Shown here: positions 1-9,591 of the stretch, in pieces
Position numbering within the stretch: the stretch's first letter is position 1
Layout of the letters: each line of letters starts with the position of its first letter
Assembly (NCBI RefSeq): GCF_004801295.1
Contig: NZ_SSOC01000003.1
Span: 124,001 to 188,000, forward strand
Reading direction: 5' to 3'
Source: Pseudothauera nasutitermitis
Lineage (GTDB): Bacteria > Pseudomonadota > Gammaproteobacteria > Burkholderiales > Rhodocyclaceae
Length of the DNA: 64,000 bases
Program-made: the position numbers and the translations under genes
Notes under the pieces: generated by a model
Databases searched by the model: none
Seen by the model: only the letters and a program-made list of their open reading frames with translations
Told to the model about the DNA's origin: nothing

Positions 1-36
1 TTCCCGCCGCGGCCTGAACGGCTTCCGGACGGTTCG

Positions 37-1270
<1,234 letters not shown>

Positions 1271-1284
1271 ACGCCACGGACATC

Positions 1285-2400
1285 ATGAGAGCCAAGATCC
1301 GCAATGCCCGCCGGCTGGTGGTCAAGGTCGGCAGTGCCCTGGTGACCAACGACGGCGCCGGGCTGGACAAACAGGCCATGGCCGACTGGGCGCGGCAGAT
1401 CGCCGCGCTGCGCGAGGCCGGCAAGAAGGTCGCGCTGGTGTCCTCCGGCGCCATCGCCGCCGGCATCCAGCGCCTGGGCTGGGTGAAGCGCCCGCACGAG
1501 ATGCACCGCCTGCAGGCCGCCGCCGCAGTCGGCCAGATGGGCCTGGTGGAAGCCTATGAGGAGGCCTTCGCGCGCCACAATCTCCACACCGCACAGATCC
1601 TGCTGACCCACGACGATCTGTCCGACCGCAAGCGCTACCTCAACGCGCGCTCCACGCTGAACACCCTGCTCGACCTGGGCGTGGTGCCGATCATCAACGA
1701 GAACGACACCATCGTCACCGACGAGATCAAGTTCGGCGACAACGACACCCTGGGCGCGCTGGTCGCCAACCTGATCGAAGCCGACGCGCTGATCATCCTG
1801 ACCGACCAGAAGGGCCTGTACACCGCCGACCCGCGCCGCGACCCGGCCGCCGAGCTGATTTCCGAAGGCCGTGCCGAGGATCGCGGCTACGAGGCCATGG
1901 CCGGCGGCGCCGGCAGCGGCATCAGCAAGGGCGGCATGATCACCAAGGTGCGTGCCGCCCAGCGCGCAGCGCGCAGCGGCGCGCATACCTGCATCGCCAG
2001 CGGCCGCGAGGCCGACGCCCTGCTGCGCGTGGGCAGCGGCGAAACGCTGGGCACCCTGCTGTACGCCGGCAGCACGCCGCTGCAGGCGCGCAAGCAATGG
2101 CTGGCCGACCACCTGCAACTGGCCGGCAGCCTGGTACTGGACGAAGGCGCGGCCGCCGCCCTGCGCGGCGGACGAAGCCTGCTGCCGGTGGGCGTGCTGG
2201 AAGTGCGCGGGGAATTCGAGCGCGGCGCGGCCGTTTCCCTGCACGACGCCGCCGGCGAGGAACTCGGACGCGGACTGATCAACTACAACAGCACCGAGGC
2301 GCGGCGCATCGCGCGCAAGGCCAGTTCCGAGATCGAGGCCACGCTGGGCTATGGCGGCGAAGCGGAACTGATCCATCGCGACAACATGGTGGTGCGCTGA
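1285..2400 (+). CDS. proB: Glutamate 5-kinase
   Basis: Phosphorylates glutamate to gamma-glutamyl phosphate, the first and feedback-controlled step of proline synthesis, in the cytoplasm. The 371-residue protein has the amino-acid kinase fold (about 1-260): [10 protein letters not shown] near residue 11, the substrate segment with IINENDTI near residue 135, and the [12 protein letters not shown] loop near residue 210. A C-terminal PUA domain (about 275-360) completes the usual two-domain, full-length form. It starts 14 bases after obgE and is probably co-transcribed with it. A strong terminator follows. Confidence 0.98.
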   Translation: MRAKIRNARRLVVKVGSALVTNDGAGLDKQAMADWARQIAALREAGKKVALVSSGAIAAGIQRLGWVKRPHEMHRLQAAAAVGQMGLVEAYEEAFARHNLHTAQILLTHDDLSDRKRYLNARSTLNTLLDLGVVPIINENDTIVTDEIKFGDNDTLGALVANLIEADALIILTDQKGLYTADPRRDPAAELISEGRAEDRGYEAMAGGAGSGISKGGMITKVRAAQRAARSGAHTCIASGREADALLRVGSGETLGTLLYAGSTPLQARKQWLADHLQLAGSLVLDEGAAAALRGGRSLLPVGVLEVRGEFERGAAVSLHDAAGEELGRGLINYNSTEARRIARKASSEIEATLGYGGEAELIHRDNMVVR

Positions 2401-2425
2401 GCGCGCGATCCACCCGGTAAACGCG

Positions 2426-2451
2426 ACCGGGGAGCCTTACGGCTCCCCGGT
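2426..2451 (+). terminator. Terminator after proB
   Basis: An 11-base perfect stem (ACCGGGGAGCC with GGCTCCCCGGT) around a TTAC loop begins 26 bases after the proB stop. A pyrimidine-rich stretch ending in five T follows (to 2470). It ends the obgE-proB transcript. Confidence 0.85.
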
Positions 2452-2471
2452 CTCCCCTGCTCTTCTTTTTG

Positions 2472-2493
2472 CGGCGCTCTATGGCGCCGTTTT
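2472..2493 (+). terminator. Second terminator-like stem-loop
   Basis: CGGCGC pairs with GCGCCG around a six-base loop and is followed by TTTTC on the plus strand. It may be a backup terminator between proB and the convergent PEP-CTERM gene. On the minus strand the flanking tract is A-rich instead, so it is unlikely to serve that gene. Confidence 0.4.
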
Positions 2494-2513
2494 CGCTTCT
2501 GTCGGGCTGGGGG

Positions 2514-3374
2514 TCAGGCCATCAGGCCTCCGGCCGTACGCTCCCGGCGGCGCACCAGCGCCAGGCCGAGCAGACCGACACCGATCAGCGCCACGGTACC
2601 GGGTTCGGGCACGGCAAGGCGGAACTGGCCGTTGTTGCTGACGAAGAAGGAGCCGAGGTTCGGATCGTTGATCCAGGTTCCGGGCAAGCCGGTGTATTCG
2701 AAGATCTCGTCCGCAAAATCTTCATTGAGCTGGCCATTGGGAATCTGGTTGGCGTTGACCGTGGCGAAGCCGAACAGCACGCCTTCCGGGTCGTTCACCG
2801 TGTCAGCGATGTCCTGGGTCTGCGCGGCATCGTAGAAGAAGTAGCCGGGCGCCAGATAGCTGGCCTTGGCGATCAGTTCCACCTGGCCGTTGGCCACCGG
2901 AGTGCCGTCCGCATTGACCTGCAGGCCGCCGCCGGTGATGGTGAAGCTGGCGATCGGCACGCCATCGACGCCGAAGGTGCCGGTGGTGGAGCCCCACTGG
3001 CCGACCGGGATCGAATACAGATGCAGCGTGCCGCCGGTGAAGAAGGCGTCTCCGCCGAAGGTGCCGGTGCCGGAGGCGGTGAACAGCGCGGCGATCTCGT
3101 GGGTCTGGCCGACCGCATACGGCAGGCCGAAATCGTGCGAGGGCGAGCGCACCGCGCCCCACTCGTCGAAGGTGAAGGTGGTCAGGCTCGTCGGCGTCAG
3201 GGTGATGTAGGCGCCGCCGACGATATCCACGAAGCTGGTGATGCGCGTGGCGTTCCCGCTGCCGGAACCATCCGCGTCGAGATACCAGTTGGTCAGCACT
3301 GCCGAATGGGCTACTGGCGCCAGGGCCATGCCCGCTGCGACCGCGGCCGAGGCGAGAAAGGTGCGAATGCTCAT
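2514..3374 (-). CDS. PEP-CTERM sorting-domain exported protein (PepA-like)
   Basis: A 286-residue surface protein of the PEP-CTERM class, exported by Sec and then cut and anchored by an exosortase. The start is MSIRTF at 3374, preceded by AGGAGATCGAC; longer readings have no ribosome site. A signal peptide ends at about residue 24 (VAHSA). The middle is a secreted, Gly/Thr/Phe-rich beta-type domain of 200-odd residues without cysteines. The C-terminal 32 residues have the sorting signature: VPEPGT (from about 255), a hydrophobic helix and a basic RRRER tail. The body resembles, from memory, the flocculation-associated PEP-CTERM protein PepA of Zoogloea; an alignment is needed. No exosortase gene is in the window. 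A sigma-54 type promoter lies just upstream. Confidence 0.9.
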   Translation of the reverse strand: MSIRTFLASAAVAAGMALAPVAHSAVLTNWYLDADGSGSGNATRITSFVDIVGGAYITLTPTSLTTFTFDEWGAVRSPSHDFGLPYAVGQTHEIAALFTASGTGTFGGDAFFTGGTLHLYSIPVGQWGSTTGTFGVDGVPIASFTITGGGLQVNADGTPVANGQVELIAKASYLAPGYFFYDAAQTQDIADTVNDPEGVLFGFATVNANQIPNGQLNEDFADEIFEYTGLPGTWINDPNLGSFFVSNNGQFRLAVPEPGTVALIGVGLLGLALVRRRERTAGGLMA

Positions 3375-3437
3375 GTCGATCTCCTGTTGGGGGAACCGTC
3401 TGGACCGGGGTGGATTCAGAACGCTCGCGGAGCAAGC

Positions 3438-3453
3438 AGCAGATTCCGTGCCA
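3438..3453 (-). promoter_or_regulatory. Sigma-54 (RpoN) -24/-12 promoter of the PEP-CTERM gene
   Basis: The minus strand reads TGGCACGGAATCTGCT. It matches the RpoN consensus TGGCACGNNNNTTGCW at every fixed position except one T, with GG and GC exactly 12 apart. Transcription would start near 3426, about 50 bases before the ATG. This agrees with control by PrsR, a sigma-54 activator encoded at 33704-35062. A CTGTAAAG element on the plus strand at 3539-3546, about 90-100 bases upstream, sits where an enhancer site would be, but I cannot confirm it. Confidence 0.75.
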
Positions 3454-3509
3454 CGGACCGGAAAGACCACACAAGCAAATGTTTTTATTGGATTAATTGA
3501 AGAAACAAG

Positions 3510-3537
3510 ACCGCCAGGAAAATACCTGGAAGGCGGT
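3510..3537 (-). terminator. Possible terminator of the nitroreductase-ThiF operon
   Basis: A stem-loop (ACCGCC with GGCGGT outside, or CCAGG with CCTGG around a six-base AT loop) lies 25 bases past the stop of the gene ending at 3562. On the minus strand it is followed by CTTGTTTCTTC. The T-tract is weak. Confidence 0.4.
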
Positions 3538-3561
3538 GCTGTAAAGAAACCCGACGCAGCC

Positions 3562-4629
3562 TCAGTCCAGCATCAACGCATGCAGCGGTCGGCGTACCGA
3601 ACGCGCGGACGGCCGCTCGCCCGAGCCCACCCGGCAGAAGAACACGCCCTGCTCCCCCGCGCCCAGCACCGTGTCCACGGCGCGCCCGATCCCTTGCACC
3701 GCCTCATTGACGCCGGCGTCGGCGGACATCGCCGGGCGATGCGTGGCATACCAGCGGAAGATCAGCGGCGTCATCTGCGGCTGCAGGCGCAGGTCGAGGG
3801 CCTCGGCGGTCAGCCACAGGCGCTGCATGGCGACGCCGGCGCGCACGTAATCCTCCAGCGTGCGCGGGGCCTGCTCGGCGCTCACCAGCAGGTGCGCGGC
3901 GCAGCGCAGCGCGGGCAGCAGGTCGAGCTGGATGCGCGGCGGCACCGTGCCGAGCAGATAGCGGTTGAAGAAGCGCACGCGCGTCCAGCTCCCCATCACC
4001 CAGCGCATCAGCCGTGCGGTCATCGGGTCCACGCCCACCGCGCGTTCGGGAATGCGGTCCTCGCTGTAGCGCGTGTTCCATTCGATGATTTCCCGATGCA
4101 CCTCGTAGGCTTCCGGGCAGATCAACCGGATGCGCGCGCTGTCCCACAGCAGGCCGGCCACGCTGCGCCGCGCCGCCGGCGTGTCGAACAGGCGCACCGC
4201 ATAGCCCGGCCCCACGGCAGCGTGCAGCGCCGCCCGCTGCGCATCGGTGAGCGGCGTGGTGCGCAGCGGGCGGCGCTGCACGCTGCGCGTCTCGATGAAC
4301 GGGGCGAGCGCATCGGGCTGCAGCGCGGCATCGTCGGCCAGCCTTACATCGAACACCGGAGCGTGTGCCGGCGTATCCGCGCGCAAGGTCCATGCCGCGC
4401 GCAGCCCCTGGGTGCTGGCGGCGATGCGCAGGGTTTCCAGCAGCGCGCCGTGCGCCATGTGGCTGGCGTGGCCGTCGAAGTCGTAGAGGCACCAGCCGCG
4501 TGTGTCGTTGCCATGTACGGCGATGTGGTCGCCGGCGATGATCTGGAAACGCCACGGCTGGGTGTTGTCGCCGCTGGGCGCCCAGCGCGCCAGGTCGAGA
4601 ATGCGCAGCAGAACCTCGCGTTCAGCCAT
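3562..4629 (-). CDS. Nitroreductase-family FMN-dependent oxidoreductase (Acg/MoeY-like)
   Basis: A 355-residue protein of the two-domain nitroreductase type. The N-terminal motif RWAPSGDNTQPWRF (about residues 14-27) is the classic FMN-binding start of the family. Later segments (RSVQRRPLR near 145, and the C-terminal half rich in Arg and Trp) fit the long Acg-like members, which are often called MoeY in annotations although a role in molybdopterin synthesis is not established. The ATG at 4629 overlaps the stop of the ThiF-like gene by eight bases and has the purine-rich CCGGAGGAAAT just upstream, so the two are translationally coupled. The natural substrate is unknown. The E1-like partner suggests that it acts on a peptide or cofactor precursor, which is inference. 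Confidence 0.8.
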   Translation of the reverse strand: MAEREVLLRILDLARWAPSGDNTQPWRFQIIAGDHIAVHGNDTRGWCLYDFDGHASHMAHGALLETLRIAASTQGLRAAWTLRADTPAHAPVFDVRLADDAALQPDALAPFIETRSVQRRPLRTTPLTDAQRAALHAAVGPGYAVRLFDTPAARRSVAGLLWDSARIRLICPEAYEVHREIIEWNTRYSEDRIPERAVGVDPMTARLMRWVMGSWTRVRFFNRYLLGTVPPRIQLDLLPALRCAAHLLVSAEQAPRTLEDYVRAGVAMQRLWLTAEALDLRLQPQMTPLIFRWYATHRPAMSADAGVNEAVQGIGRAVDTVLGAGEQGVFFCRVGSGERPSARSVRRPLHALMLD

Positions 4630-5521
4630 GATTTCCTCCGGAAACGCGCATCTTCGCCAGTTGCCGGCGGGCGATCGCCAGGCCGATGCGCTGCAGCGGG
4701 TTGCGATGGCCGCCCGGCCGCCAGGTGCGCACGAAGCGCTGGCGGTAGGCGTCGAACTGGTAGCCGTGCGGCGCGGCGCGCACGCCGCCGCGACCGAGCA
4801 GGATGCGCAGCGCCTCGGTGGCGCTGACCCCGGCGCACAACTGGCAGGCGGCCACCGTGGACGGTCCGCGCCGTTCGGCCAGATTGACCCGCGACGGGTC
4901 GGCCAGATAGCCGCGCTGCAGCATGGCCGGCGACAGGCCGAGCAGGAAGCGCAGCGCCATCTCGTCCTCACTCTGGCCCTCGAGGCCGAAGTACTCCTCG
5001 AAGGACATGGTGTCCGGCATGAACACCAGCACCGCCGTGCCCAGCCCCAGCGGCGCCGCAGTGACCGCCGGAACGCCCAGCCGCCGGCAGGCCGCGAAAG
5101 TGGCGCGGCGGGCCTCGAAGGCGAAGAAGTCCAGGCCGTCCACGTACAGATCGACGCCGCGCAGGAAGTCGTCCAGGTTGCCCGCCGACACGCCCTGGGG
5201 AAAGCGCCGCACGTCCAGCCCGGGATTCACCTCGGCGGCCATCTCGGCCAGCACGTCCACCTTGGGCCGCCCCAGCGCGGAGACCATCGCGCCGGCCTGG
5301 CGGTTGAAATTGACCACGTCGAAGGTGTCGAAGTCGGCGATGTTGAAGGCGCCGATGCCCAGGCGCGCCAGGGTCAGCAGATGCACGCCACCCACCCCGC
5401 CCATGCCGGCGATGGCCACCCGCTTGCCGCGCAGGGCGCGCTGCTCGGCCTCGGTGACCCAGCCGACATTGCGCGAGAACGCGGCATCGTAGTCGAACCC
5501 GGAATTTTGCACGCTTGTCAT
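4622..5521 (-). CDS. ThiF/MoeB/HesA family adenylyltransferase (E1-like)
   Basis: A 299-residue Rossmann-fold enzyme of the E1 superfamily, which adenylates a carboxylate or a carrier-protein C-terminus. The nucleotide loop VAIAGMGGVGG is at about residues 35-45, followed by the acidic ribose-binding segment NIADFDTFDVVNFNRQ with the Arg/Gln pair expected of this family. The C-terminal half (from about 180) differs from MoeB and ThiF: the paired CxxC zinc site is not evident and only ACQLC near residue 223 remains. ATG at 5521 is chosen over TTG at 5524 because AGGAG lies seven bases ahead. It overlaps the nitroreductase gene. Target unknown; no ThiS- or MoaD-like gene is adjacent. Confidence 0.85.
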   Translation of the reverse strand: MTSVQNSGFDYDAAFSRNVGWVTEAEQRALRGKRVAIAGMGGVGGVHLLTLARLGIGAFNIADFDTFDVVNFNRQAGAMVSALGRPKVDVLAEMAAEVNPGLDVRRFPQGVSAGNLDDFLRGVDLYVDGLDFFAFEARRATFAACRRLGVPAVTAAPLGLGTAVLVFMPDTMSFEEYFGLEGQSEDEMALRFLLGLSPAMLQRGYLADPSRVNLAERRGPSTVAACQLCAGVSATEALRILLGRGGVRAAPHGYQFDAYRQRFVRTWRPGGHRNPLQRIGLAIARRQLAKMRVSGGNHG

Positions 5522-5557
5522 CAAACGACTCCTTCAGCCGCCGCGGAAGCTGCAACT

Positions 5558-5586
5558 ATCATAAAGAAGCGTTTCGCCCGTTGAAA
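5558..5586 (-). promoter_or_regulatory. Probable sigma-70 promoter for the ThiF-nitroreductase pair
   Basis: On the minus strand TTTCAA (5586-5581), a 17-base spacer and TATGAT (5563-5558) precede the ATG at 5521 by about 37 bases. The divergent permease gene starts at 5594, so the region is shared. Confidence 0.4.
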
Positions 5587-5593
5587 CCGTTCG

Positions 5594-6835
5594 ATGAGGA
5601 AAGCCGTGTCCTCCGTCCTGTTCCAGACCCTGTCGCTGGCCGGCCGCAACCTGTTCCGCCAGCGCCGCCGCGCGCTGCTGGCGCTGGCCACCGTATGCGG
5701 CGGCGTGGTGGCCTATCTGCTGGCCGGCGGCTTCATCCACTGGATCTTCCAGGACATGCGGGAATCGACCATCCACTCTCAGCTCGGCCACCTCCAGATC
5801 ACCCGCCCCGGCTATCTGCGCGAGGGCCTCGGCGACCCCTACCGCTATCTGCTCCCGGCGGAAATCCCGGATGCGCTCGCCCCGGGGCGCGACGGCATCC
5901 GCACGGTGGCGCCGCGCCTGGCCTTCAGCGGGCTGGTGAGCCGGGGCGAGGACACCGTGTCCTTCATCGGCGAGGGCATCGACCCGCAGCGCGAGGCGCC
6001 GATCACCCGCGCCATCACCATCGTCGCCGGGCGCGACCTGACCGACAGCGGGCCGGACGCCGTGCTGCTCGGCGAAGGCCTGGCCGCCAACCTGGGCGCG
6101 GCACCCGGCGACCGCGTGGTGCTGCTGGCGACCACCGCCGACGGCGGCATCAACGCCGTGGAACTGGAGGTGGCCGGGCTGTTCGCCACCATCACCAAGG
6201 CCTACGACGACACCGTGCTGCGCGCGCCCATCGAGGTGGCACGCCGGCTGATGCGTGTGGAGGGCGCCACCAGCTGGGTGGTGCTGCTCGACGACACCGC
6301 CGCCACTGCGCGCGTGGCCGACGCGCTGGGCGAGCGCCTGCCGCCCGACCGCTACGAGATCATCCAGTGGTCGGCGCTGGCCGACTTCTACAACAAGACC
6401 GTCGAACTGTTCTCCCGCCAGGTCGGCGTGGTGCGCCTGCTGATCGCCCTGATCGTCGTGCTGTCGATCTCCAACACGCTGTCGATGGCGGTCATCGAAC
6501 GCACCGGCGAGATCGGCACCTCGATGGCGCTGGGCGTGCGCCGGCGCGGCATCCTCGCGCTGTTCGTCAGCGAGGGCGCGCTGCTCGGCGTGGCCGGCGG
6601 CGTGGTCGGCGTACTGCTCGGCTATCTGCTCGGCCTGCTGGTCTCGGCCATCGGCATCCCCATGCCGCCGCCACCCGGCATGGCGCGCGGCTACGTCGGG
6701 CAGATCGCCATCTCCCCCGCGCTGGCCTTCGACGCCTTCGCGCTCGCCTTCGTCACCACGCTGGTGGCGAGCCTCTTCCCCGCCTGGAAAGCCGCGCGCA
6801 TGAACATCGTCGACGCGCTGCGCCATCAACGGTGA
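5594..6835 (+). CDS. FtsX/MacB-family ABC transporter permease
   Basis: A 413-residue inner-membrane permease of the type that works with a LolD/MacB-like ATPase to move lipids, lipoproteins or peptides at the envelope. One membrane helix lies at about 25-45 after an Arg-rich start, then a MacB-type periplasmic domain (about 50-270), then three helices of the FtsX domain (about 275-413) containing the conserved AIGIPMPPPP segment. It starts 72 bases from the divergent ThiF-like gene and is followed after five bases by a second permease of the same architecture. No ATP-binding subunit lies next to either gene, which is unusual; it must be encoded elsewhere. Confidence 0.88.
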   Translation: MRKAVSSVLFQTLSLAGRNLFRQRRRALLALATVCGGVVAYLLAGGFIHWIFQDMRESTIHSQLGHLQITRPGYLREGLGDPYRYLLPAEIPDALAPGRDGIRTVAPRLAFSGLVSRGEDTVSFIGEGIDPQREAPITRAITIVAGRDLTDSGPDAVLLGEGLAANLGAAPGDRVVLLATTADGGINAVELEVAGLFATITKAYDDTVLRAPIEVARRLMRVEGATSWVVLLDDTAATARVADALGERLPPDRYEIIQWSALADFYNKTVELFSRQVGVVRLLIALIVVLSISNTLSMAVIERTGEIGTSMALGVRRRGILALFVSEGALLGVAGGVVGVLLGYLLGLLVSAIGIPMPPPPGMARGYVGQIAISPALAFDAFALAFVTTLVASLFPAWKAARMNIVDALRHQR

Positions 6836-6840
6836 CGGCC

Positions 6841-8055
6841 ATGCTGTTCAAGCTCGCGCTGCGCAACATCTTCCGCCAGAAACTGCGCACCGCCATGACC
6901 CTGGGCGCCATCGTGTTCGGCGTCGGCGGGCTGATCCTCTCCGGCGGCTTCGTGCACGACATCTTCCACCAGCTCGGCGAAGCCATCATCCACTCACAGA
7001 CCGGCCACGTGCAGGTGTTCCGCAAGGACTTCATGGAGCGCGGCACGCGCCAGCCGGAGCGCTACCTGATCGACCAGCCGGAACAACTGGCCGCACGCAT
7101 CCAGGCCCTGCCCGAAGTCGACGAGGTGGCCGCGCGGCTCAACTTCGCCGGCCTGATCAACAACGGCCGGCGCGATCTGGCGATCATCGGCGAGGGCGTC
7201 GAACCGGACAAGGAAGGCCGCCTGGGCACCTATCTGCGCATCACCGCCGGCCGACAGCTCACCGACGCCGACCGCTTCGGCATCCTGCTCGGCCAGGGCG
7301 TGGCGCACTCGCTCGGCCTGGCCCCCGGCGACGCCGCCACGCTGGTGATGAACACCGCCGACGGCGCGCTCAACACGCTGGATTTCGAGGTCGTCGGCGT
7401 GTTCCAGAGCTTTTCCAAGGACTTCGACGCGCGCGCCGTGCGCATCCCGCTGGCCGCCGCACGCGAACTGATGTTCACTCCCGGCGCCAACCTGCTGGTG
7501 GTCACCCTGCAGCGCACCGAGGATACTGCCGCCGCACACGCCGCCATCGGCGCCCTGCTCGACCCGGCGCAGCTGGAGGCGCGCGACTGGCGGCAGCTTT
7601 CCGACTTCTACGACAAGACCGTGCAGCTCTACGACCGCCAGTTCGGCGTGCTGCAATGGATCATCCTGTTCATGGTGCTGCTGTCGGTGGCCAACACGGT
7701 GAACATGAGCGCCTTCGAGCGCCTGGGCGAGTTCGGCACCCTGCAGGCACTGGGCAACCGGCGGCGCGACGTATTCCGTTTGATTGTCGCCGAGAACCTC
7801 CTGCTCGGCCTGCTGGGGGCGGCACTGGGCGTCGTGACGGGCATCACGCTGGCCCTCGCGATCTCCGCCGTGGGTATTCCCATGCCCCCACCCCCCAATG
7901 CTAATGTTGGCTACACCGCTTTCATACGCGTCGTTCCAGCCACGGTGCTGCTCGCCTTCCTGATCGGCTTCGCGGCCACCGTGCTGGCCGCCCTGTTCCC
8001 GGCCCGACGGGTTTCCGCCACGCCGGTGGTCGAGGCGCTGCGGCAGAGCAACTGA
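6841..8055 (+). CDS. FtsX/MacB-family ABC transporter permease, second copy
   Basis: A 404-residue paralogue of the preceding permease with the same order: an N-terminal helix at about 15-40, a periplasmic domain, and three C-terminal helices. Shared signatures include ADFYNKTVELF in the first and SDFYDKTVQLY in this one, and IPMPPPP near the end of both. The ATG at 6841 is chosen because it opens the conserved MLFKLALRNIFRQK start five bases after the preceding stop. The two probably form a heterodimer. The acyltransferase gene follows after 19 bases, suggesting one operon. Confidence 0.88.
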   Translation: MLFKLALRNIFRQKLRTAMTLGAIVFGVGGLILSGGFVHDIFHQLGEAIIHSQTGHVQVFRKDFMERGTRQPERYLIDQPEQLAARIQALPEVDEVAARLNFAGLINNGRRDLAIIGEGVEPDKEGRLGTYLRITAGRQLTDADRFGILLGQGVAHSLGLAPGDAATLVMNTADGALNTLDFEVVGVFQSFSKDFDARAVRIPLAAARELMFTPGANLLVVTLQRTEDTAAAHAAIGALLDPAQLEARDWRQLSDFYDKTVQLYDRQFGVLQWIILFMVLLSVANTVNMSAFERLGEFGTLQALGNRRRDVFRLIVAENLLLGLLGAALGVVTGITLALAISAVGIPMPPPPNANVGYTAFIRVVPATVLLAFLIGFAATVLAALFPARRVSATPVVEALRQSN

Positions 8056-8074
8056 ACCGCTTCCGGGAGTCCCC

Positions 8075-8866
8075 ATGCTGCTCTTCGAACGCTTCAACCT
8101 CGGGCACGGCTTCCGCAAGTACTTCCGCATCGCGCCGGCCATGGACGATGCCGCGCGTGAGCGGGTCTACCGCATCCGCCACGAGGTGTATTGCGAGGAA
8201 CTGCATTTCGAACCCGAACGCGCCAACCGCCAGGAAACCGACGAATACGACGCGCACAGCCTGCACTGCCTGCTGACCACCAATTCCGACCCCGAGCAAC
8301 TGGTCGGATGCACCCGCCTGGTGCTGGCGCGCCCCGACGACCCCAGCGCCCCGCTGCCTTTCGAACACGCCTGCGCGCACACGCTGGACCGTCGCATCAT
8401 CGACCCCACCCGCCTGCCGCGCGAGCGCATCGCCGAGGTTTCGCGGCTGGCCGTGCGCGCCACCTACCGCCGCCGCAAGGGCGAAGCGCGCAGCGAACTG
8501 CCGATCCATGAAGAAGACTTCGGCCTCGGCGACCGCCCGCGCTTCCCCTACATCCCCATCGGCCTGTACCTGGGCGCGGTGGCGCTGGCCGCGCGCAGCG
8601 GCATCGACACCCTGTTCGTGCTCACCGAGCCGCGCCTGGCCGCGCACTTCGCCCGCCTCGGCGTGGAAATCCGCCAGATCGGCGGCGGCATCGAGCATCG
8701 CGGCCTGCGCGTGCCCTCGGTCATGGACGTGCCGGCGATCATGCGCAACATGCGCATGATCATCAAACCGATCTGGCGAGTCGTCCAGGAAGAGATCGAC
8801 CGCGGCCTCGACGACTCCATGCGCACGCCGCCGCCCACGCCGCACCGCCCCGGCGACGGCGCCTGA
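8075..8866 (+). CDS. PEP-CTERM/exosortase-system-associated acyltransferase
   Basis: A 263-residue GNAT-fold protein resembling the acyltransferase family that co-occurs with PEP-CTERM/exosortase systems and is related to N-acyl amino acid or homoserine-lactone synthases. The N-terminal part has YRIRHEVYCEELHFEP (about 33-48), the LuxI/FeeM-like segment, and later ISRLAV-type text (EVSRLAVRATYRRR near 120-135). Such enzymes probably join a fatty acyl group to an amine; the substrate is unknown. GGGAG lies before the ATG. It ends the permease operon and converges on mrpG. The PEP-CTERM gene at 2514 and the prs genes at 30-37 kb support a link to surface-protein sorting. Confidence 0.8.
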   Translation: MLLFERFNLGHGFRKYFRIAPAMDDAARERVYRIRHEVYCEELHFEPERANRQETDEYDAHSLHCLLTTNSDPEQLVGCTRLVLARPDDPSAPLPFEHACAHTLDRRIIDPTRLPRERIAEVSRLAVRATYRRRKGEARSELPIHEEDFGLGDRPRFPYIPIGLYLGAVALAARSGIDTLFVLTEPRLAAHFARLGVEIRQIGGGIEHRGLRVPSVMDVPAIMRNMRMIIKPIWRVVQEEIDRGLDDSMRTPPPTPHRPGDGA

Positions 8867-8897
8867 AGCGCCGGCTTCTTCCGGCCACCTCTCCGGC

Positions 8898-9257
8898 CTA
8901 CTCCCCCTCCGCCCGGCCGGTGCGCTGCTCCAGCGCATCCCCCATCTCCCCGGTCAGCGGCCTGACCCCGGCACGGTACGCCGCACGCGACACCGCATGC
9001 GCGGCGAGCGGCGCGGTGGCCAGCACCACCAGCAGGGCGAACAGCGCCTCCAGCGCGGCCTCCCCGCTGGTCGCCGCCACCACGCCGGCCAGTACCAGCG
9101 CGGCGCCCAGCGCCCCCGCCTTGCTGGCCGCGTGCATGCGGCTGTAGCAGTCCGGCAGGCGCAGCACGCCGATCGCGCCGATCAGCCCGAACACGCTGCC
9201 CGCCAGCACCAGCGCCGAAGCCAGCCAGGCCAGCCAGTTCGCGCCCTCGCCGCTCAT
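8898..9257 (-). CDS. mrpG: Mrp-type Na+/H+ antiporter subunit G
   Basis: Small inner-membrane subunit (119 residues) of the multi-subunit monovalent cation/proton antiporter. It has three hydrophobic segments (about 8-30, 43-62 and 68-90) and the family signature GVLRLPDCYSRMHAASKAG near residues 30-48. Its ATG overlaps the stop of mrpF by four bases, as in a translationally coupled operon, and it is the last gene. The complex exports Na+ or K+ in exchange for protons and supports alkali or salt tolerance. Confidence 0.92.
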   Translation of the reverse strand: MSGEGANWLAWLASALVLAGSVFGLIGAIGVLRLPDCYSRMHAASKAGALGAALVLAGVVAATSGEAALEALFALLVVLATAPLAAHAVSRAAYRAGVRPLTGEMGDALEQRTGRAEGE

Positions 9258-9577
9258 GCGTCCTCTCCCGGCGCCTTGCTCCCGCGCCCGCCGGCCGCCT
9301 CGCCGCGCGCGCGGAACATCAGCATGAACGCGGTGGTGGTCAGGAAGGACACCAGCGCCAGCACCACCGCGGCGTCGAGCAGTACCGCCTGCACGGTCGA
9401 CAAGGCCAGCAGGGCGACCACCGCGACGCCGAGCAGGGTCAGCGCGTCGATGGCCACCACGCGGTCCGGCCCGCTCGGCCCACGCAGCAGGCGCACGGCC
9501 ACCAGCATCGCGCTCGCCGCCTGCATCGCGAACACCAGCGGCAGCACCCAGTGCGCCCCGGCCAGTTCCACCGTCAT
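9254..9577 (-). CDS. mrpF: Mrp-type Na+/H+ antiporter subunit F
   Basis: A 107-residue membrane subunit with three hydrophobic segments and the conserved GPSGPDRVVAIDAL motif (about 33-46). I place the start at MTVELAG (9577) because GGAGGAGA lies just ahead; an earlier ATG at 9592 overlapping the mrpE stop is the alternative and adds five residues. It overlaps mrpG by four bases. Confidence 0.9.
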   Translation of the reverse strand: MTVELAGAHWVLPLVFAMQAASAMLVAVRLLRGPSGPDRVVAIDALTLLGVAVVALLALSTVQAVLLDAAVVLALVSFLTTTAFMLMFRARGEAAGGRGSKAPGEDA

Positions 9578-9591
9578 CTCCGTCTCCTCCA

